The notes beneath the pieces were generated by a model. That model worked only from the letters and a program-made list of their open reading frames with translations, did not search any database and had not been told where the DNA came from. A stretch of DNA of 64,000 nt, taken from assembly GCF_018388445.1 (NCBI RefSeq), contig NZ_CP074405.1, positions 992,001-1,056,000 of the forward strand, read 5' to 3'. The DNA comes from Cellulomonas wangleii. Lineage in GTDB: Bacteria > Actinomycetota > Actinomycetes > Actinomycetales > Cellulomonadaceae. Shown here piece by piece: positions 37,582 to 46,908 of the stretch (its first letter is position 1; each line of letters begins with the position of its first letter). A program made the position numbers and the translations under genes.

Positions 37582-40500
37582 GTGTCCCGCCTCGCCCGGC
37601 TCTCGCTGGCCAACCGCTCCGTCGTCGCGCTCGTGACGATCGCGATCGCGGTCTTCGGCTGGTTCAGCCTCGGCTCCCTCAAGCAGGAGCTCATCCCGTC
37701 GCTGCAGATCCCGACCGCCGTGGTCGTCGCGGTCGACCCGGGCTCGTCGCCGGAGCTGGTCGAGCAGCAGCTCACCGAGCCCATCGAGCAGGCCGTCTCC
37801 GGGGTCGCGGACGTCGAGTCCGTGACGTCCACGTCCGCCACGTCGGTCTCGACGACGACCGTCGAGCTGACCTACGGCGTCGACGTCGACGCGCGGGCCC
37901 AGGACATCCAGCAGGCGGTCGACCGCATCCGCTCGGCGCTGCCCGAGGGCGTCGACCCGATGGTCATCACCGGCTCGATCGACGACCTGCCGGTCGTGCA
38001 GCTCGCGGTCGCCGGCACCCCGGACGACGTGCGCGAGGGGGAGGACCCGCAGGCCGCGCTGGCCCGCGTCGTCGAGGACGTCGTGGTGCCCCGCCTCGAG
38101 CAGGTCGACGGCGTGCGCGAGGTCGCCGTCACCGGCGTCGCCGAGCAGGCCGTGACGATCACGCTGGACCTGCAGGCGCTCACCGCCGCCGGCCTGTCGC
38201 CCGCGGCGGTGCAGACGATCCTGCAGGACAACGGGGTCGTGCTGCCCACGGGCACGGTCGACGACGGCGACCTCACCCTCTCGGTCCAGGCGGGCTCACC
38301 GATCTCGTCGGTCGACGACCTGCGCGCGCTGCCCCTGCTGGGCTCCGCCACCGGGCAGGCCGTCACGCTCGGTGACGTCGCCGAGGTCGTCCTCGCGCCG
38401 GTGCCCGCGTCGAGCCTGTCGCGCCTCGACGGGCAGCCCGCCCTGGCCGTCTCCCTGACCAAGACGCCGGCCGGCAACACGGTCGACGTGTCGCACGGCG
38501 CCCAGGACGCGGTCGACGGGCTGCGCGAGCAGCTCGGCGGCGACGTCGACATCGCCGTGGTGTTCGACCAGGCGCCGTTCATCGAGGAGTCCATCGAGGG
38601 GCTGGCCACCGAGGGCGGCCTCGGCCTGCTGTTCGCGGTCGTCGTCATCCTGCTGTTCCTGGGCTCGATCCGCTCGACCCTGGTCTCGGCCATCTCGATC
38701 CCGCTGTCCCTGCTGGTGACGTTCATCGGCCTGCAGGTCGCCGGGTACTCGCTCAACATCCTCACGCTCGGCGCCATGACCATCGCCATCGGGCGCGTCG
38801 TCGACGACTCGATCGTCGTCATCGAGAACATCAAGCGCCACCTGTCGTACGGCGAGGGCAAGCGCGACGCGATCGTCACCGCGGTGCGCGAGGTGGCGGG
38901 CGCGATCACCGCCTCGACCATCGCCACCGCGGCGGTGTTCGTGCCGATCGGCCTGGTCGGCGGCATGGTCGGCGAGCTGTTCCGGCCGTTCGCCTTCACC
39001 ACCGCGATCGCCCTGGTCGCCTCCCTGCTCGTCTCGCTGACGATCGTGCCCGTCCTGGCGTACTGGTTCGTCAAGGCCGACGCCTCGGCCGCCGGGGACG
39101 ACGCGGAGGCCCAGCGCGCCGCCGCCGAGGCCAAGGAGCGCCGGTCCTGGATGCAGCGGTCGTACCTCGCCACGCTGCGCGGTGCCCTCGCGCACCCGGT
39201 CGTCACGCTGCTGGCCGCCGTCGTCGTCTTCGCGGGGACGATCGGCCTGGCCACGCGCCTCGAGACCAACTTCCTGGGCGACGCGGGCCAGAACACCCTC
39301 ACGGTCACCGAGACGTTCCCGCCCGCGACCTCGCTCGAGGCGCAGGACGCGGCGGCGCAGGAGATCGAGGAGGTCCTGCTCGGCGTCGAGGGCGTGCAGA
39401 CCGTGCAGACCACGGTCGGCTCCGCCGGCGGCATCGAGGCGGTGCTCGGCGGTGGCGGCGCCCCGCGTGCGTCGTTCGCGCTGACCCTCACCGACGACTC
39501 CGACAACACCGCGGTCGCCGACGACGTGCGTGCGGCCGTCGCCGACCTGTCGGGCAGCGACGGGCACGGCGACGTCGTGGTGGCCGGCGCCGACGCCGCG
39601 TTCGGGTCGTCGACCGTCGACGTGGTGGTGCAGGCCGACGACCCCGACGAGCTGGAGCGGCTCGCGGCGCAGGTGCGCGACGTCGTCGCCGACGTCGAGG
39701 GCACCACGGACGTCACGAACGACCTCGCCGCGGACCAGCCGACCGTGCGCGTCACGGTCGACCGCGAGAAGGCGGCGGCCGCCGGCCTCACCGAGACCGC
39801 GGTGGTCGGCACGGTCGCCGGGCTGATGAGCCCGCAGCCCGTCGGCACGGTGGACCTCGGTGCCGGTCCTGTCGACGTCACCGTGGTGACGGTCCCCGCG
39901 CCCGCGAGCGTGGCGGAGGTCGAGCAGCTCGTGCTGCCGACGGCGACGGGCCTCGTCCCGCTGACGTCGGTGGCCGACGTCGAGCAGGTGGAGGTGCCCG
40001 TCTCGACCACCCGCATCGACGGCAAGCGTGCGGCGACGATCTCGGCGACGCCGGCCGACCAGGACCTGGGTGGCCTCACGGAGCGGATGCGCATGGCGCT
40101 CGAGGACGTCGACGTGCCCGCCGGGGCGAGCGTCGAGATCGGCGGCGTCGCGGCGGACCAGGAGGACGCGTTCGCGGACCTCGGGCTCGCGCTGCTCGTC
40201 GCGCTCGTGATCGTCTACGTGGTCATGGTGGCGACGTTCCGGTCGCTGCTGCAGCCGCTGATCCTCATGGTGTCGGTGCCGTTCGCGGCGACCGGCGCGC
40301 TGCTGGGCCTGCTGCTGACGGGCACCCCGCTGGGCGTGCCCGCGCTGATCGGCGTGCTCATGCTCATCGGCGTCGTCGTGACCAACGCGATCGTGCTGGT
40401 CGACCTCGTCAACCAGTACCGCGACCGCGGGCGGGACCTCGACGACGCCGTGACGGAGGGGTCGCGCAAGCGGCTGCGGCCCATCCTCATGACGGCGGCC

Positions 40501-40731
40501 GCGACGATCTTCGCGCTGGTGCCGATGGCCTTCGGCCTGACGGGCGGCGGCGTGTTCATCTCGCAGCCGCTGGCGATCGTCGTGATCGGCGGGCTGTTCA
40601 CGTCCACGCTGCTCACGCTGGTGCTGGTGCCCGTCCTCTACACCCTCGTCGAGCGGGCGCGGCTGCGCCGGGCGGGGCGCCGCTCGGCAGGGTCCGGCGT
40701 CGCGGCGGCGGGCGCCACCCCCGCGGCCTGA
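37582..40731 (+). CDS. RND-family efflux permease (AcrB/HAE1-like)
   Basis: The protein has 1049 residues with the twelve-helix, two-large-loop RND layout. The first helix is followed by KQELIPSLQIPTAVVVAVDPGSSPE, and TM4 contains GRVVDDSIVVIENIKRHL with the proton-relay Asp pair. The second half ends with VVVTNAIVLVDLVNQYRDRG and MTAAATIFALVPMAFGL. GTG start with GGAGG five bases upstream. No membrane-fusion or outer-membrane partner gene is beside it, which fits monoderm RND proteins that work alone. Substrate unknown; drug or lipid export is possible. Confidence 0.93.
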   Translation: MSRLARLSLANRSVVALVTIAIAVFGWFSLGSLKQELIPSLQIPTAVVVAVDPGSSPELVEQQLTEPIEQAVSGVADVESVTSTSATSVSTTTVELTYGVDVDARAQDIQQAVDRIRSALPEGVDPMVITGSIDDLPVVQLAVAGTPDDVREGEDPQAALARVVEDVVVPRLEQVDGVREVAVTGVAEQAVTITLDLQALTAAGLSPAAVQTILQDNGVVLPTGTVDDGDLTLSVQAGSPISSVDDLRALPLLGSATGQAVTLGDVAEVVLAPVPASSLSRLDGQPALAVSLTKTPAGNTVDVSHGAQDAVDGLREQLGGDVDIAVVFDQAPFIEESIEGLATEGGLGLLFAVVVILLFLGSIRSTLVSAISIPLSLLVTFIGLQVAGYSLNILTLGAMTIAIGRVVDDSIVVIENIKRHLSYGEGKRDAIVTAVREVAGAITASTIATAAVFVPIGLVGGMVGELFRPFAFTTAIALVASLLVSLTIVPVLAYWFVKADASAAGDDAEAQRAAAEAKERRSWMQRSYLATLRGALAHPVVTLLAAVVVFAGTIGLATRLETNFLGDAGQNTLTVTETFPPATSLEAQDAAAQEIEEVLLGVEGVQTVQTTVGSAGGIEAVLGGGGAPRASFALTLTDDSDNTAVADDVRAAVADLSGSDGHGDVVVAGADAAFGSSTVDVVVQADDPDELERLAAQVRDVVADVEGTTDVTNDLAADQPTVRVTVDREKAAAAGLTETAVVGTVAGLMSPQPVGTVDLGAGPVDVTVVTVPAPASVAEVEQLVLPTATGLVPLTSVADVEQVEVPVSTTRIDGKRAATISATPADQDLGGLTERMRMALEDVDVPAGASVEIGGVAADQEDAFADLGLALLVALVIVYVVMVATFRSLLQPLILMVSVPFAATGALLGLLLTGTPLGVPALIGVLMLIGVVVTNAIVLVDLVNQYRDRGRDLDDAVTEGSRKRLRPILMTAAATIFALVPMAFGLTGGGVFISQPLAIVVIGGLFTSTLLTLVLVPVLYTLVERARLRRAGRRSAGSGVAAAGATPAA

Positions 40732-40750
40732 TCCCCGCCGGGCACGACGA

Positions 40751-40797
40751 GACGCGGCCCGCCACCGTCCCCCTCCAGGACGGCGGTGGGCCGCGTC
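40751..40797. terminator. Bidirectional terminator between RND permease and ABC permease
   Basis: Arms at 40751-40770 and 40778-40797 pair at 18 of 20 positions with a seven-base loop. The two genes converge here with stops at 40731 and 40813. Confidence 0.75.
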
Positions 40798-40812
40798 GGT
40801 CGTGGCGACGTC

Positions 40813-41676
40813 TCAGACGTCGCGCGTGCGCAGGCGCAGGGCGCCGGCACCGAGGATCACGACGACCCAGGCGACCAGCACCGCGTACCCGCCCCAGGGG
40901 GACAGCTCGACGGCCTGCGCCGACATCTGGTTCGTCATGTCCAGGTACTCCTCGGGCGTGGCCACGCGGGCCCCGGCCGACGAGGGCAGGAACGGCCGCA
41001 CGTACTCCAGCGGCTTCCAGGCGATGAGGGTCAGGACGCTCTCGACGACGAGCACGAAGCCGATGACCGTGGCGATGGTCGCCGCCGTGTTGCGCATGAG
41101 GGCGCCGAGCGCGAACCCGAGCAGCGCGACCGTGGCGATGTACAGCGGCGTGCCGACCACGATGCGCAGCATCTCCGGGTCCGACCAGTCGGGCTGCATG
41201 CTCGGCTCGATCGCGCCGGCCAGCAGCAGCGACAGCGCCGTGCCGACGGCCGCGGTCGCGAACGTCACGACGGCCACCACCGCACCCTTCGCCCACAGGA
41301 CGGGCAGGCGTGTCGGCACGGCCGCGAACGTCGAGCGGACCTGCCCCGTGCCGTACTCACCCGTGATGCTGAGCGCCGCCAGGACGACGAGCACCAGCGA
41401 ACCGAAGATCTGCCCAGGCGCCAGCACCAGGTAGACCATCGTGGCGCTGCCCGCACCGCCCTCGAACTGCTCCGGCGCCACGCCGGCCGACGCCGCCATG
41501 GCCCAGGCCAGCAGGACGAGGACCGCGACGGTCAGGCCGATGGTCCACAGGGTCGAGCGCAGCGTCCAGATCTTGATCCACTCGGAGCGCAGCACGTGCC
41601 ACGGCGTCAGGCGCACGGCGGGTGCGGGTGCGGCGTGGTGGGCGTGCTCGGTGCGGGGGGTGGTCGCGGTGCTCAT
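40813..41676 (-). CDS. ABC-2 type transporter permease
   Basis: The protein has 287 residues and six membrane helices. It begins with a hydrophilic lead, then LTPWHVLRSEWIKIWTLRST, the typical start of ABC-2 permeases, and contains GEYGTGQVRSTFAAVPTR in the first cytoplasmic loop. It overlaps the stop of the ATPase gene by four bases. The pair forms a two-gene exporter; substrate unknown. Confidence 0.9.
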   Translation of the reverse strand: MSTATTPRTEHAHHAAPAPAVRLTPWHVLRSEWIKIWTLRSTLWTIGLTVAVLVLLAWAMAASAGVAPEQFEGGAGSATMVYLVLAPGQIFGSLVLVVLAALSITGEYGTGQVRSTFAAVPTRLPVLWAKGAVVAVVTFATAAVGTALSLLLAGAIEPSMQPDWSDPEMLRIVVGTPLYIATVALLGFALGALMRNTAATIATVIGFVLVVESVLTLIAWKPLEYVRPFLPSSAGARVATPEEYLDMTNQMSAQAVELSPWGGYAVLVAWVVVILGAGALRLRTRDV

Positions 41677-42644
41677 CGCTGCGCCTCCGGGCTGGTCGTG
41701 CCGGCGGCACCGGCGGCTGCGGGCGAGGGGTCGGTGCCCTCGGTGGCGGAGTGGTACTCGACGGCGTCGGCGGTCAGCGACAGGTACGCCTGCTCGAGCG
41801 AGCCGCTGACGGACGTGAGCTCGTGCAGCACGAACCGCGAGGCCGCCGCCAGCTCGCCGATCTCCGCGGCGGTCGGGCCGTGGACCTCCAGCAGGCCCGG
41901 CTCGATCGCCTCGACCGTGGCGCGGGGCCCGGACAGGGCCGCGGCGAGCTCGGCCGCCTGCGGGCTGCGGACCCGGACCGTGGTGCTGGTGGCGCGTGCC
42001 ACGACGTCGGCGACGGGGCCCTGGGCGACGATGCGGCCACGCCCGATGACCAGCAGGTCGTCCGCCGTCACGGCGACCTCGCTCATGAGGTGCGAGGACA
42101 GGAAGACGGTGCGGCCCTCCGCCGCGAGGTGCTTGGCCAGGCCGCGCACCCACGCCACGCCCTCGGGGTCCAGCCCGTTGACCGGCTCGTCGAGGATCAG
42201 CGTGTGCGGGTCGCCCAGCAGCGCGGCGGCGATGCCGAGGCGCTGACCCATGCCGAGGGAGAACCCCTTGACGCGCTTCCCGGCCACGGGGCCCAGGCCG
42301 GCCATCTCGATGACCTGGTCGACCCGCTTGTCGCCGATGCCGTGCGTCGCTGCGAGCGCGCGCAGGTGCTGGCGCGCGGAGCGCCCGGGGTGCACCGCCT
42401 TCGCCTCCAGCAGCGCGCCCACCTCGGTCAACGGTGAGCGCAGGCGGGCGTACGGGCGGCCCTGCACGGTCACCGTGCCCGCCGTCGGGTGGTCCAGGCC
42501 GACGATCATGCGCATCGTCGTCGACTTGCCCGCGCCGTTGGGCCCGAGGAAGCCGGTCACGCGGCCGGGGTGCACCGTGAAGTCGACGCCGTCGACCGCC
42601 GTCTTGCTGCCGTACCGCTTGGTCAGTCCGTGCGCCTCGATCAT
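41673..42644 (-). CDS. ABC transporter ATP-binding protein
   Basis: The protein has 323 residues. Walker A GPNGAGKST near residue 35, Q-loop region ALLEAKAVHPGRSARQHL, signature SLGMGQRLGIA (variant of LSGGQ), Walker B LILDEPVNGLDP and H-loop SSHLMSE are all present. A C-terminal extension of about 110 residues follows. It energises export through the neighbouring ABC-2 permease. Homologues often export antibiotics or lipids, but here this is open. The gene is divergent from the Bax-inhibitor-1 gene. Confidence 0.93.
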   Translation of the reverse strand: MIEAHGLTKRYGSKTAVDGVDFTVHPGRVTGFLGPNGAGKSTTMRMIVGLDHPTAGTVTVQGRPYARLRSPLTEVGALLEAKAVHPGRSARQHLRALAATHGIGDKRVDQVIEMAGLGPVAGKRVKGFSLGMGQRLGIAAALLGDPHTLILDEPVNGLDPEGVAWVRGLAKHLAAEGRTVFLSSHLMSEVAVTADDLLVIGRGRIVAQGPVADVVARATSTTVRVRSPQAAELAAALSGPRATVEAIEPGLLEVHGPTAAEIGELAAASRFVLHELTSVSGSLEQAYLSLTADAVEYHSATEGTDPSPAAAGAAGTTSPEAQR

Positions 42645-42817
42645 CAGGCCCCCAGGTGTCGTGTCGCTGTGCTCACGTCGTCGACGCTACGGCCGGGCGG
42701 GGTGCGCGCGGCACCCTCCCGCGACGGATCCTGGACGGGGCGTCTCATCCGAGAGGACGAGACCGCGCGCTGCACGGCTCCGGGGCGTCACTGATGGGGA
42801 ACGTCCGGGGCACCCGT

Positions 42818-42823
42818 TACGTT
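42818..42823 (+). promoter_or_regulatory. Candidate -10 element (TACGTT) for the BI-1 gene
   Basis: TACGTT fits TAnnnT and stands 54 bases before the ATG at 42878 in a 233-base divergent region. Confidence 0.4.
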
Positions 42824-42877
42824 GAACACCTCGTCGAGAGAACCATCCCCGGCCGGCCACGACCAGGAGTCCCCCGC

Positions 42878-43711
42878 ATGAGCAACCCCGTCTTCAACAA
42901 CAGTGCCGTCTTCGGTGACCCGCGCCAGCAGCGTCGCGGCGGGCAGCAGACCGTCGTGCAGGGCCCCGCATGGGGCACGCCGGGTGCGCAGGCCGCCGAC
43001 GCCGCGACCCTCGAGCAGATGTACGACGCGCCGCCGGCCACCACGCGCGAGACCGGACGCCTCACCTACGACGACGTCATCGTGAAGACCGGCGGGCTGC
43101 TCGCGCTGCTCGTCGTCGTCGCCGCGGCGACGTGGACGCTCGCGCCGGGCCTGTGGATCGTGGGGGCCGTCGTCGGTCTCGTCCTCGGCCTGGTCAACGC
43201 GTTCAAGAAGAACCCGAGCCCGGTGCTCATCACGCTGTACACGGTCGCGCAGGGCATGTTCCTCGGTGGCATCAGCGCGATGTACGAGTCGTTCTACGAC
43301 GGCATCGTCGGGCAGGCGGTCATGGCCACCCTGTCGGTGTTCGCCGTGGCGCTCGTGCTGTTCCGCTCCGGCAAGGTCCGCGTCACCCCGAAGTTCCAGC
43401 GCGCCGTGCTCATCGGCATGGTCGGGTACCTCGTGTACTCGCTCCTGAACATCGTCCTGATGATGTTCGGCGTCGGCGGTGGCACGTACGGCCCGCTGCG
43501 CTCGGGTCTCCTCGGGATCATCGTGGGCCTCGTCGCCGTCGGCCTGGCCGCCGCGAGCCTGATCATGGACTTCGACTCCATCAAGCGCGGCGTCGAGCAG
43601 GGCGTCCCGGCCAAGTTCGCGTGGTCGGCCGCGTTCGGCCTCATCGTCACCCTGGTGTGGCTGTACCTCGAGCTGCTGCGCCTGCTGGCGATCCTGCGCG
43701 GGGACAACTGA
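42878..43711 (+). CDS. Bax inhibitor-1/YccA family membrane protein
   Basis: The protein has 277 residues. It begins MSNPVFNNSAVFGDP, the opening of actinobacterial BI-1/YccA-like proteins, has a hydrophilic region to residue 70 and then seven membrane helices, with FDSIKRGVEQGVPAKFAWSAAFGL near the end. Such proteins are Ca2+-leak channels or stress factors; the bacterial role is uncertain. AGGAG stands eight bases before the ATG; the earlier ATGs have no ribosome site. Confidence 0.9.
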   Translation: MSNPVFNNSAVFGDPRQQRRGGQQTVVQGPAWGTPGAQAADAATLEQMYDAPPATTRETGRLTYDDVIVKTGGLLALLVVVAAATWTLAPGLWIVGAVVGLVLGLVNAFKKNPSPVLITLYTVAQGMFLGGISAMYESFYDGIVGQAVMATLSVFAVALVLFRSGKVRVTPKFQRAVLIGMVGYLVYSLLNIVLMMFGVGGGTYGPLRSGLLGIIVGLVAVGLAAASLIMDFDSIKRGVEQGVPAKFAWSAAFGLIVTLVWLYLELLRLLAILRGDN

Positions 43712-43726
43712 CCCCACCGCTCACCG

Positions 43727-43762
43727 CGACGCCCCGTCGGCCCACCGGCCGGCGGGGCGTCG
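43727..43762. terminator. Terminator after the BI-1 gene
   Basis: Arms of 16 bases at 43727-43742 and 43747-43762 (15 pairs plus a T-G wobble), loop CACC. It begins 16 bases after the stop. Confidence 0.75.
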
Positions 43763-43801
43763 TCGTCCCTCCTGCGCAGCCCCGATGAGAGGATCGACGG
43801 C

Positions 43802-45211
43802 GTGAAGTACGCCCAGCACATCTCCGAGCTCGTCGGTGGCACCCCGCTGGTGCGGCTGACGTCCGTGACCGCGGGCCTGAGCGCCACGATCCTGGCCAAG
43901 GTCGAGTACCTCAACCCCGGCGGGTCGGTGAAGGACCGGATCGCGCTGCGCATGATCGAGGCGGCCGAGGCCTCGGGGGAGCTGCAGCCGGGCGGGACGA
44001 TCGTCGAGCCGACCTCCGGCAACACCGGCGTCGGGCTCGCGCTCGTCGCGCAGCGCAAGGGGTACCGCTGCGTCTTCGTGTGCCCGGACAAGGTCAGCCA
44101 GGACAAGCGTGACGTGCTGCGTGCGTACGGCGCCGAGGTCGTCGTGACGCCCACCGCCGTGCCGCCGGACCACCCGGACTCGTACTACTCGGTGTCCGAC
44201 CGGATCACGCGCGAGACGCCCGGGGCGTGGAAGCCGAACCAGTACGCCAACGCGAACGGCCCGGCCAGCCACTACGCGAGCACCGGCCCGGAGATCTGGG
44301 CCGACACCGAGGGGCGCATCACGCACCTCGTCACGGGTGTGGGCACCGGCGGCACCATCACCGGCACGGGCCGGTACCTGCACGACGTCTCGGCGGACCG
44401 CCCGGCGGCGGACGGCGGGCGCGTCGTGGTCGTCGGCGCGGACCCGGCCGGGTCCGTCTACTCCGGCGGCGACGGGCGCCCGTACCTCGTCGAGGGCGTC
44501 GGCGAGGACTTCTGGCCGACCGCCTACGACCCGACGGTCCCCGACGAGATCATCGCGGTGTCCGACGCGGACTCGTTCGCCATGACGCGGCGCCTCGCCC
44601 GCGAGGAGGGCCTGCTCGTCGGCGGCTCGTGCGGCATGGCCGTCGAGGCGACGCTGCGCCACGCGCGCGCCCTGCAGGACGCGGACCCGGAGGCGGCCGC
44701 GCGGGCCGTGTACGTCGTGATCCTCCCGGACGGCGGGCGCGGCTACCTGTCGAAGATCTTCAACGACTCGTGGATGCGGTCGTACGGGTTCCTCGCCGGC
44801 GGCGAGGGCGCCACCGTGGCCGACGTGCTGCGCACCAAGGACGGCGACCTGCCCGCCCTCGTGCACACGCACCCCAACGAGACGGTGCGCGACGCCATCG
44901 AGATCCTGCGTGAGTACGGCGTCTCCCAGATGCCGGTGGTCGGTGCTGAGCCGCCCGTGATGATCGGGGAGGTCGCGGGCGCGGTGAGCGAGCGCGACCT
45001 GCTCAGCGCCGTCTTCTCCGGCGCTGCGTCGCTGGCCGACCGCGTCGACAAGCACATGGCGCCCGCGCTGCCGCTCATCGGCTCGGGGGAGCCGGTGGGG
45101 TCCGCCCGTACGGCGCTCGAGAAGGCCGACGCCCTCATGGTCGTCGACGACGGGCGGCCCGTGGGCGTCCTCACGCGCCATGACCTCCTGGGGTTCCTGG
45201 CGACCGGGTGA
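43802..45211 (+). CDS. Cystathionine beta-synthase
   Basis: The protein has 469 residues. PLP-lysine is Lys44 in GGSVKDRIALRM; the phosphate loop is GTGGTITGTG and the substrate loop PTSGNTGVGLA. The last 130 residues (VADVLRTKDG... HTHPNETVRDAI... VVGAEPPVMIGEVAG... VDDGRPVGVLTRHDLLGFL) are a tandem CBS-domain pair. It makes cystathionine from serine and homocysteine, the first step of reverse trans-sulfuration. The GTG start has GAGAGGA about five bases upstream. Its partner lyase may be the gene at 55780. Confidence 0.95.
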   Translation: MKYAQHISELVGGTPLVRLTSVTAGLSATILAKVEYLNPGGSVKDRIALRMIEAAEASGELQPGGTIVEPTSGNTGVGLALVAQRKGYRCVFVCPDKVSQDKRDVLRAYGAEVVVTPTAVPPDHPDSYYSVSDRITRETPGAWKPNQYANANGPASHYASTGPEIWADTEGRITHLVTGVGTGGTITGTGRYLHDVSADRPAADGGRVVVVGADPAGSVYSGGDGRPYLVEGVGEDFWPTAYDPTVPDEIIAVSDADSFAMTRRLAREEGLLVGGSCGMAVEATLRHARALQDADPEAAARAVYVVILPDGGRGYLSKIFNDSWMRSYGFLAGGEGATVADVLRTKDGDLPALVHTHPNETVRDAIEILREYGVSQMPVVGAEPPVMIGEVAGAVSERDLLSAVFSGAASLADRVDKHMAPALPLIGSGEPVGSARTALEKADALMVVDDGRPVGVLTRHDLLGFLATG

Positions 45212-45218
45212 CGGCGGT

Positions 45219-45241
45219 GCGGACCGCGGGACGCGGTCCGC
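45219..45241 (+). terminator. Terminator after cystathionine beta-synthase
   Basis: Perfect ten-base arms GCGGACCGCG (45219-45228) and CGCGGTCCGC (45232-45241) with loop GGA, eight bases after the stop. Confidence 0.75.
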
Positions 45242-45262
45242 AGGTCCCGGGCGGGACCGGGT

Positions 45263-45268
45263 TAGCAT
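45263..45268 (+). promoter_or_regulatory. Candidate -10 (TAGCAT) for the CE7 esterase gene
   Basis: TAGCAT fits TAnnnT and lies 42 bases before the ATG at 45311. Confidence 0.4.
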
Positions 45269-45310
45269 CGGCCCGACCTGATGGGCCTGACCTGCGAAGG
45301 ACCTTCCGCG

Positions 45311-46309
45311 ATGGCGCTGTACGACCTTCCCCTTCCCGAGCTCGAGCGGTACCTGCCGGACCTCGACGAGCCCGCTGACCTCGACGCGTTCTGGGCGAAG
45401 ACCCTCAGCGAGACCCGCGGGTTCGACCTCGCCCTGCGTCGCGAGCCGTACGACGCCGGGCTGCGGCTGCTCGACGTCGAGGACGTGACGTTCGCGGGGT
45501 TCGGGGGGCACCCGGTCAAGGCGTGGGTCACCCGCCCGGCGGGGTCGGCCACCGACGGGTCGTCGCTGCCGGCGGTCGTGGAGTTCATCGGCTACGGGGG
45601 CGGGCGCGGCCGCCCGGTGGAGCGGCTCGCGTGGGCAGCCGCCGGGTACGTGCACCTGCTCATGGACACCCGCGGCCAGGGCTCCCGGTGGGGGAGCGGC
45701 GGCGGCACGCCCGACCCCGTCGGCTCGGGCCCGCACACCCCCGGGTTCATGACGCGCGGCATCCTCGACCCCGCCGAGCACTACTACCGCCGGGTGTACA
45801 CCGACGGCGTGCGTGCGGTCGAGGCCGTGCGCGCCCTGCCCGGCGTCGACCCGGCGCGTGTCGTCGTCACCGGCGGCAGCCAGGGCGGCGGCATGACGCT
45901 GGCCGTCGCGGGCCTCGTCGACGACCTCGCCGGCGTCATGCCGGACGTGCCGTTCATGTGCCACATCCCGCGGGCGATCTCGCTCATCGACTCGGACCCG
46001 TACCACGAGGTCGTCACGTACCTGTCCGTGCACCGTGAGCACAAGGACGCGGCCATGCGGACGCTGTCGTACCTCGACGGCGTGCACCTGGCCCGCCGCG
46101 CGACCGCCCCCACGCTGTTCTCGGTCGCGCTGCGCGACCCGATCTGCCCGCCGTCGACCGTGTACGCGGCGTACAACCACTACGGCGCGCTCGCCGCGAC
46201 GCGTCCGGAGCGGGCCATCGAGGTGTACGAGTTCAACGGGCACGAGGGCGGCGGCGCCTTCCAGGTCGAGGCGCAGCTGCGCTGGCTCGCGGCGACGCTC
46301 GGGCGCTGA
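45311..46309 (+). CDS. CE7-family acetylxylan esterase/cephalosporin-C deacetylase
   Basis: The protein has 332 residues, normal for CE7. It begins MALYDLPLPELERYLPDL and shows the CE7 motifs DTRGQGSRWG (RGQ), GGSQGGG with nucleophile Ser190, Asp276 in LRDPICPPST and His311 in GHEGGG. The enzyme removes acetyl groups from short xylo-oligosaccharides in the cytosol, as no signal peptide exists; this would complement the secreted xylanase of this window. AAGGA lies nine bases before the ATG. A cephalosporin acetyl group is another known substrate. Confidence 0.93.
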   Translation: MALYDLPLPELERYLPDLDEPADLDAFWAKTLSETRGFDLALRREPYDAGLRLLDVEDVTFAGFGGHPVKAWVTRPAGSATDGSSLPAVVEFIGYGGGRGRPVERLAWAAAGYVHLLMDTRGQGSRWGSGGGTPDPVGSGPHTPGFMTRGILDPAEHYYRRVYTDGVRAVEAVRALPGVDPARVVVTGGSQGGGMTLAVAGLVDDLAGVMPDVPFMCHIPRAISLIDSDPYHEVVTYLSVHREHKDAAMRTLSYLDGVHLARRATAPTLFSVALRDPICPPSTVYAAYNHYGALAATRPERAIEVYEFNGHEGGGAFQVEAQLRWLAATLGR

Positions 46310-46404
46310 GCCGGGCCGTCGTGCGCGTCGCCGCTCCGGTCGGCGACGACGTGCTCGACGGTGCAGGATGGTCCGGCACTGTCATCCACCGAAGGAGAAT
46401 CGCC

Positions 46405-46809
46405 ATGGCCGCAGCGCTGCCCGAGGTCTCGGGCGCACCCGGCACGAAGCCCACGCTGACGTTCCCGGACGCCGCGCCGTCCGAGGAGCTCGAGGTCGTG
46501 GTGCTGAGCCGCGGCGACGGCGCGCTCGTCGAGGCGGGCCAGGACATCGAGGTGCACTACCTGGGCCAGTCGTGGCAGGGGGGCGTCTTCGACAACTCGT
46601 TCGACCGCGGCTCGTCGATCAGCTTCCCCATCGGCGTCGGCGCCGTCATCGCCGGCTGGGACGAGGGTCTCGTGGGCCAGCAGGTCGGCTCCCGCGTGCT
46701 GCTGTCGATCCCGTCGCACCTGGCGTACGGCGACCGCGGCGTGCCGCAGGCCGGCATCAAGGGCGGCGACACCCTCGTGTTCGTCGTGGACATCGTCGGC
46801 GTCAGCTGA
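46405..46809 (+). CDS. FKBP-type peptidyl-prolyl isomerase
   Basis: The protein has 134 residues, one FKBP domain without signal peptide. Diagnostic stretches are EVHYLGQSWQGGVFDNSFDRGSS, GAVIAGWDEGLVGQQVGSRVLLSIPSHLAYGDRG and GGDTLVFVVDIVGV. It assists folding through proline isomerisation, probably in the cytosol. AAGGAG is seven bases before the ATG. A hairpin lies after the stop. Confidence 0.95.
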   Translation: MAAALPEVSGAPGTKPTLTFPDAAPSEELEVVVLSRGDGALVEAGQDIEVHYLGQSWQGGVFDNSFDRGSSISFPIGVGAVIAGWDEGLVGQQVGSRVLLSIPSHLAYGDRGVPQAGIKGGDTLVFVVDIVGVS

Positions 46810-46827
46810 CGACCCGATGAGTCCGCG

Positions 46828-46867
46828 CCGCACCACCGGTCGACCCTCGCGGGCGCCGGTGGTGCGG
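46828..46867 (+). terminator. Terminator after the FKBP gene
   Basis: Perfect 12-base arms CCGCACCACCGG (46828-46839) and CCGGTGGTGCGG (46856-46867) with a 16-base loop, 19 bases after the stop. Confidence 0.65.
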
Positions 46868-46908
46868 TCGCGAGGACCGCACGGCGCGGCGTCCGGGAGG
46901 CAGGACCC

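Noticed and set aside
45311..46309. Antibiotic (cephalosporin) biosynthesis gene
   Set aside because: CE7 enzymes are named cephalosporin-C deacetylases, but no beta-lactam genes are near; sugar esterase is more likely.
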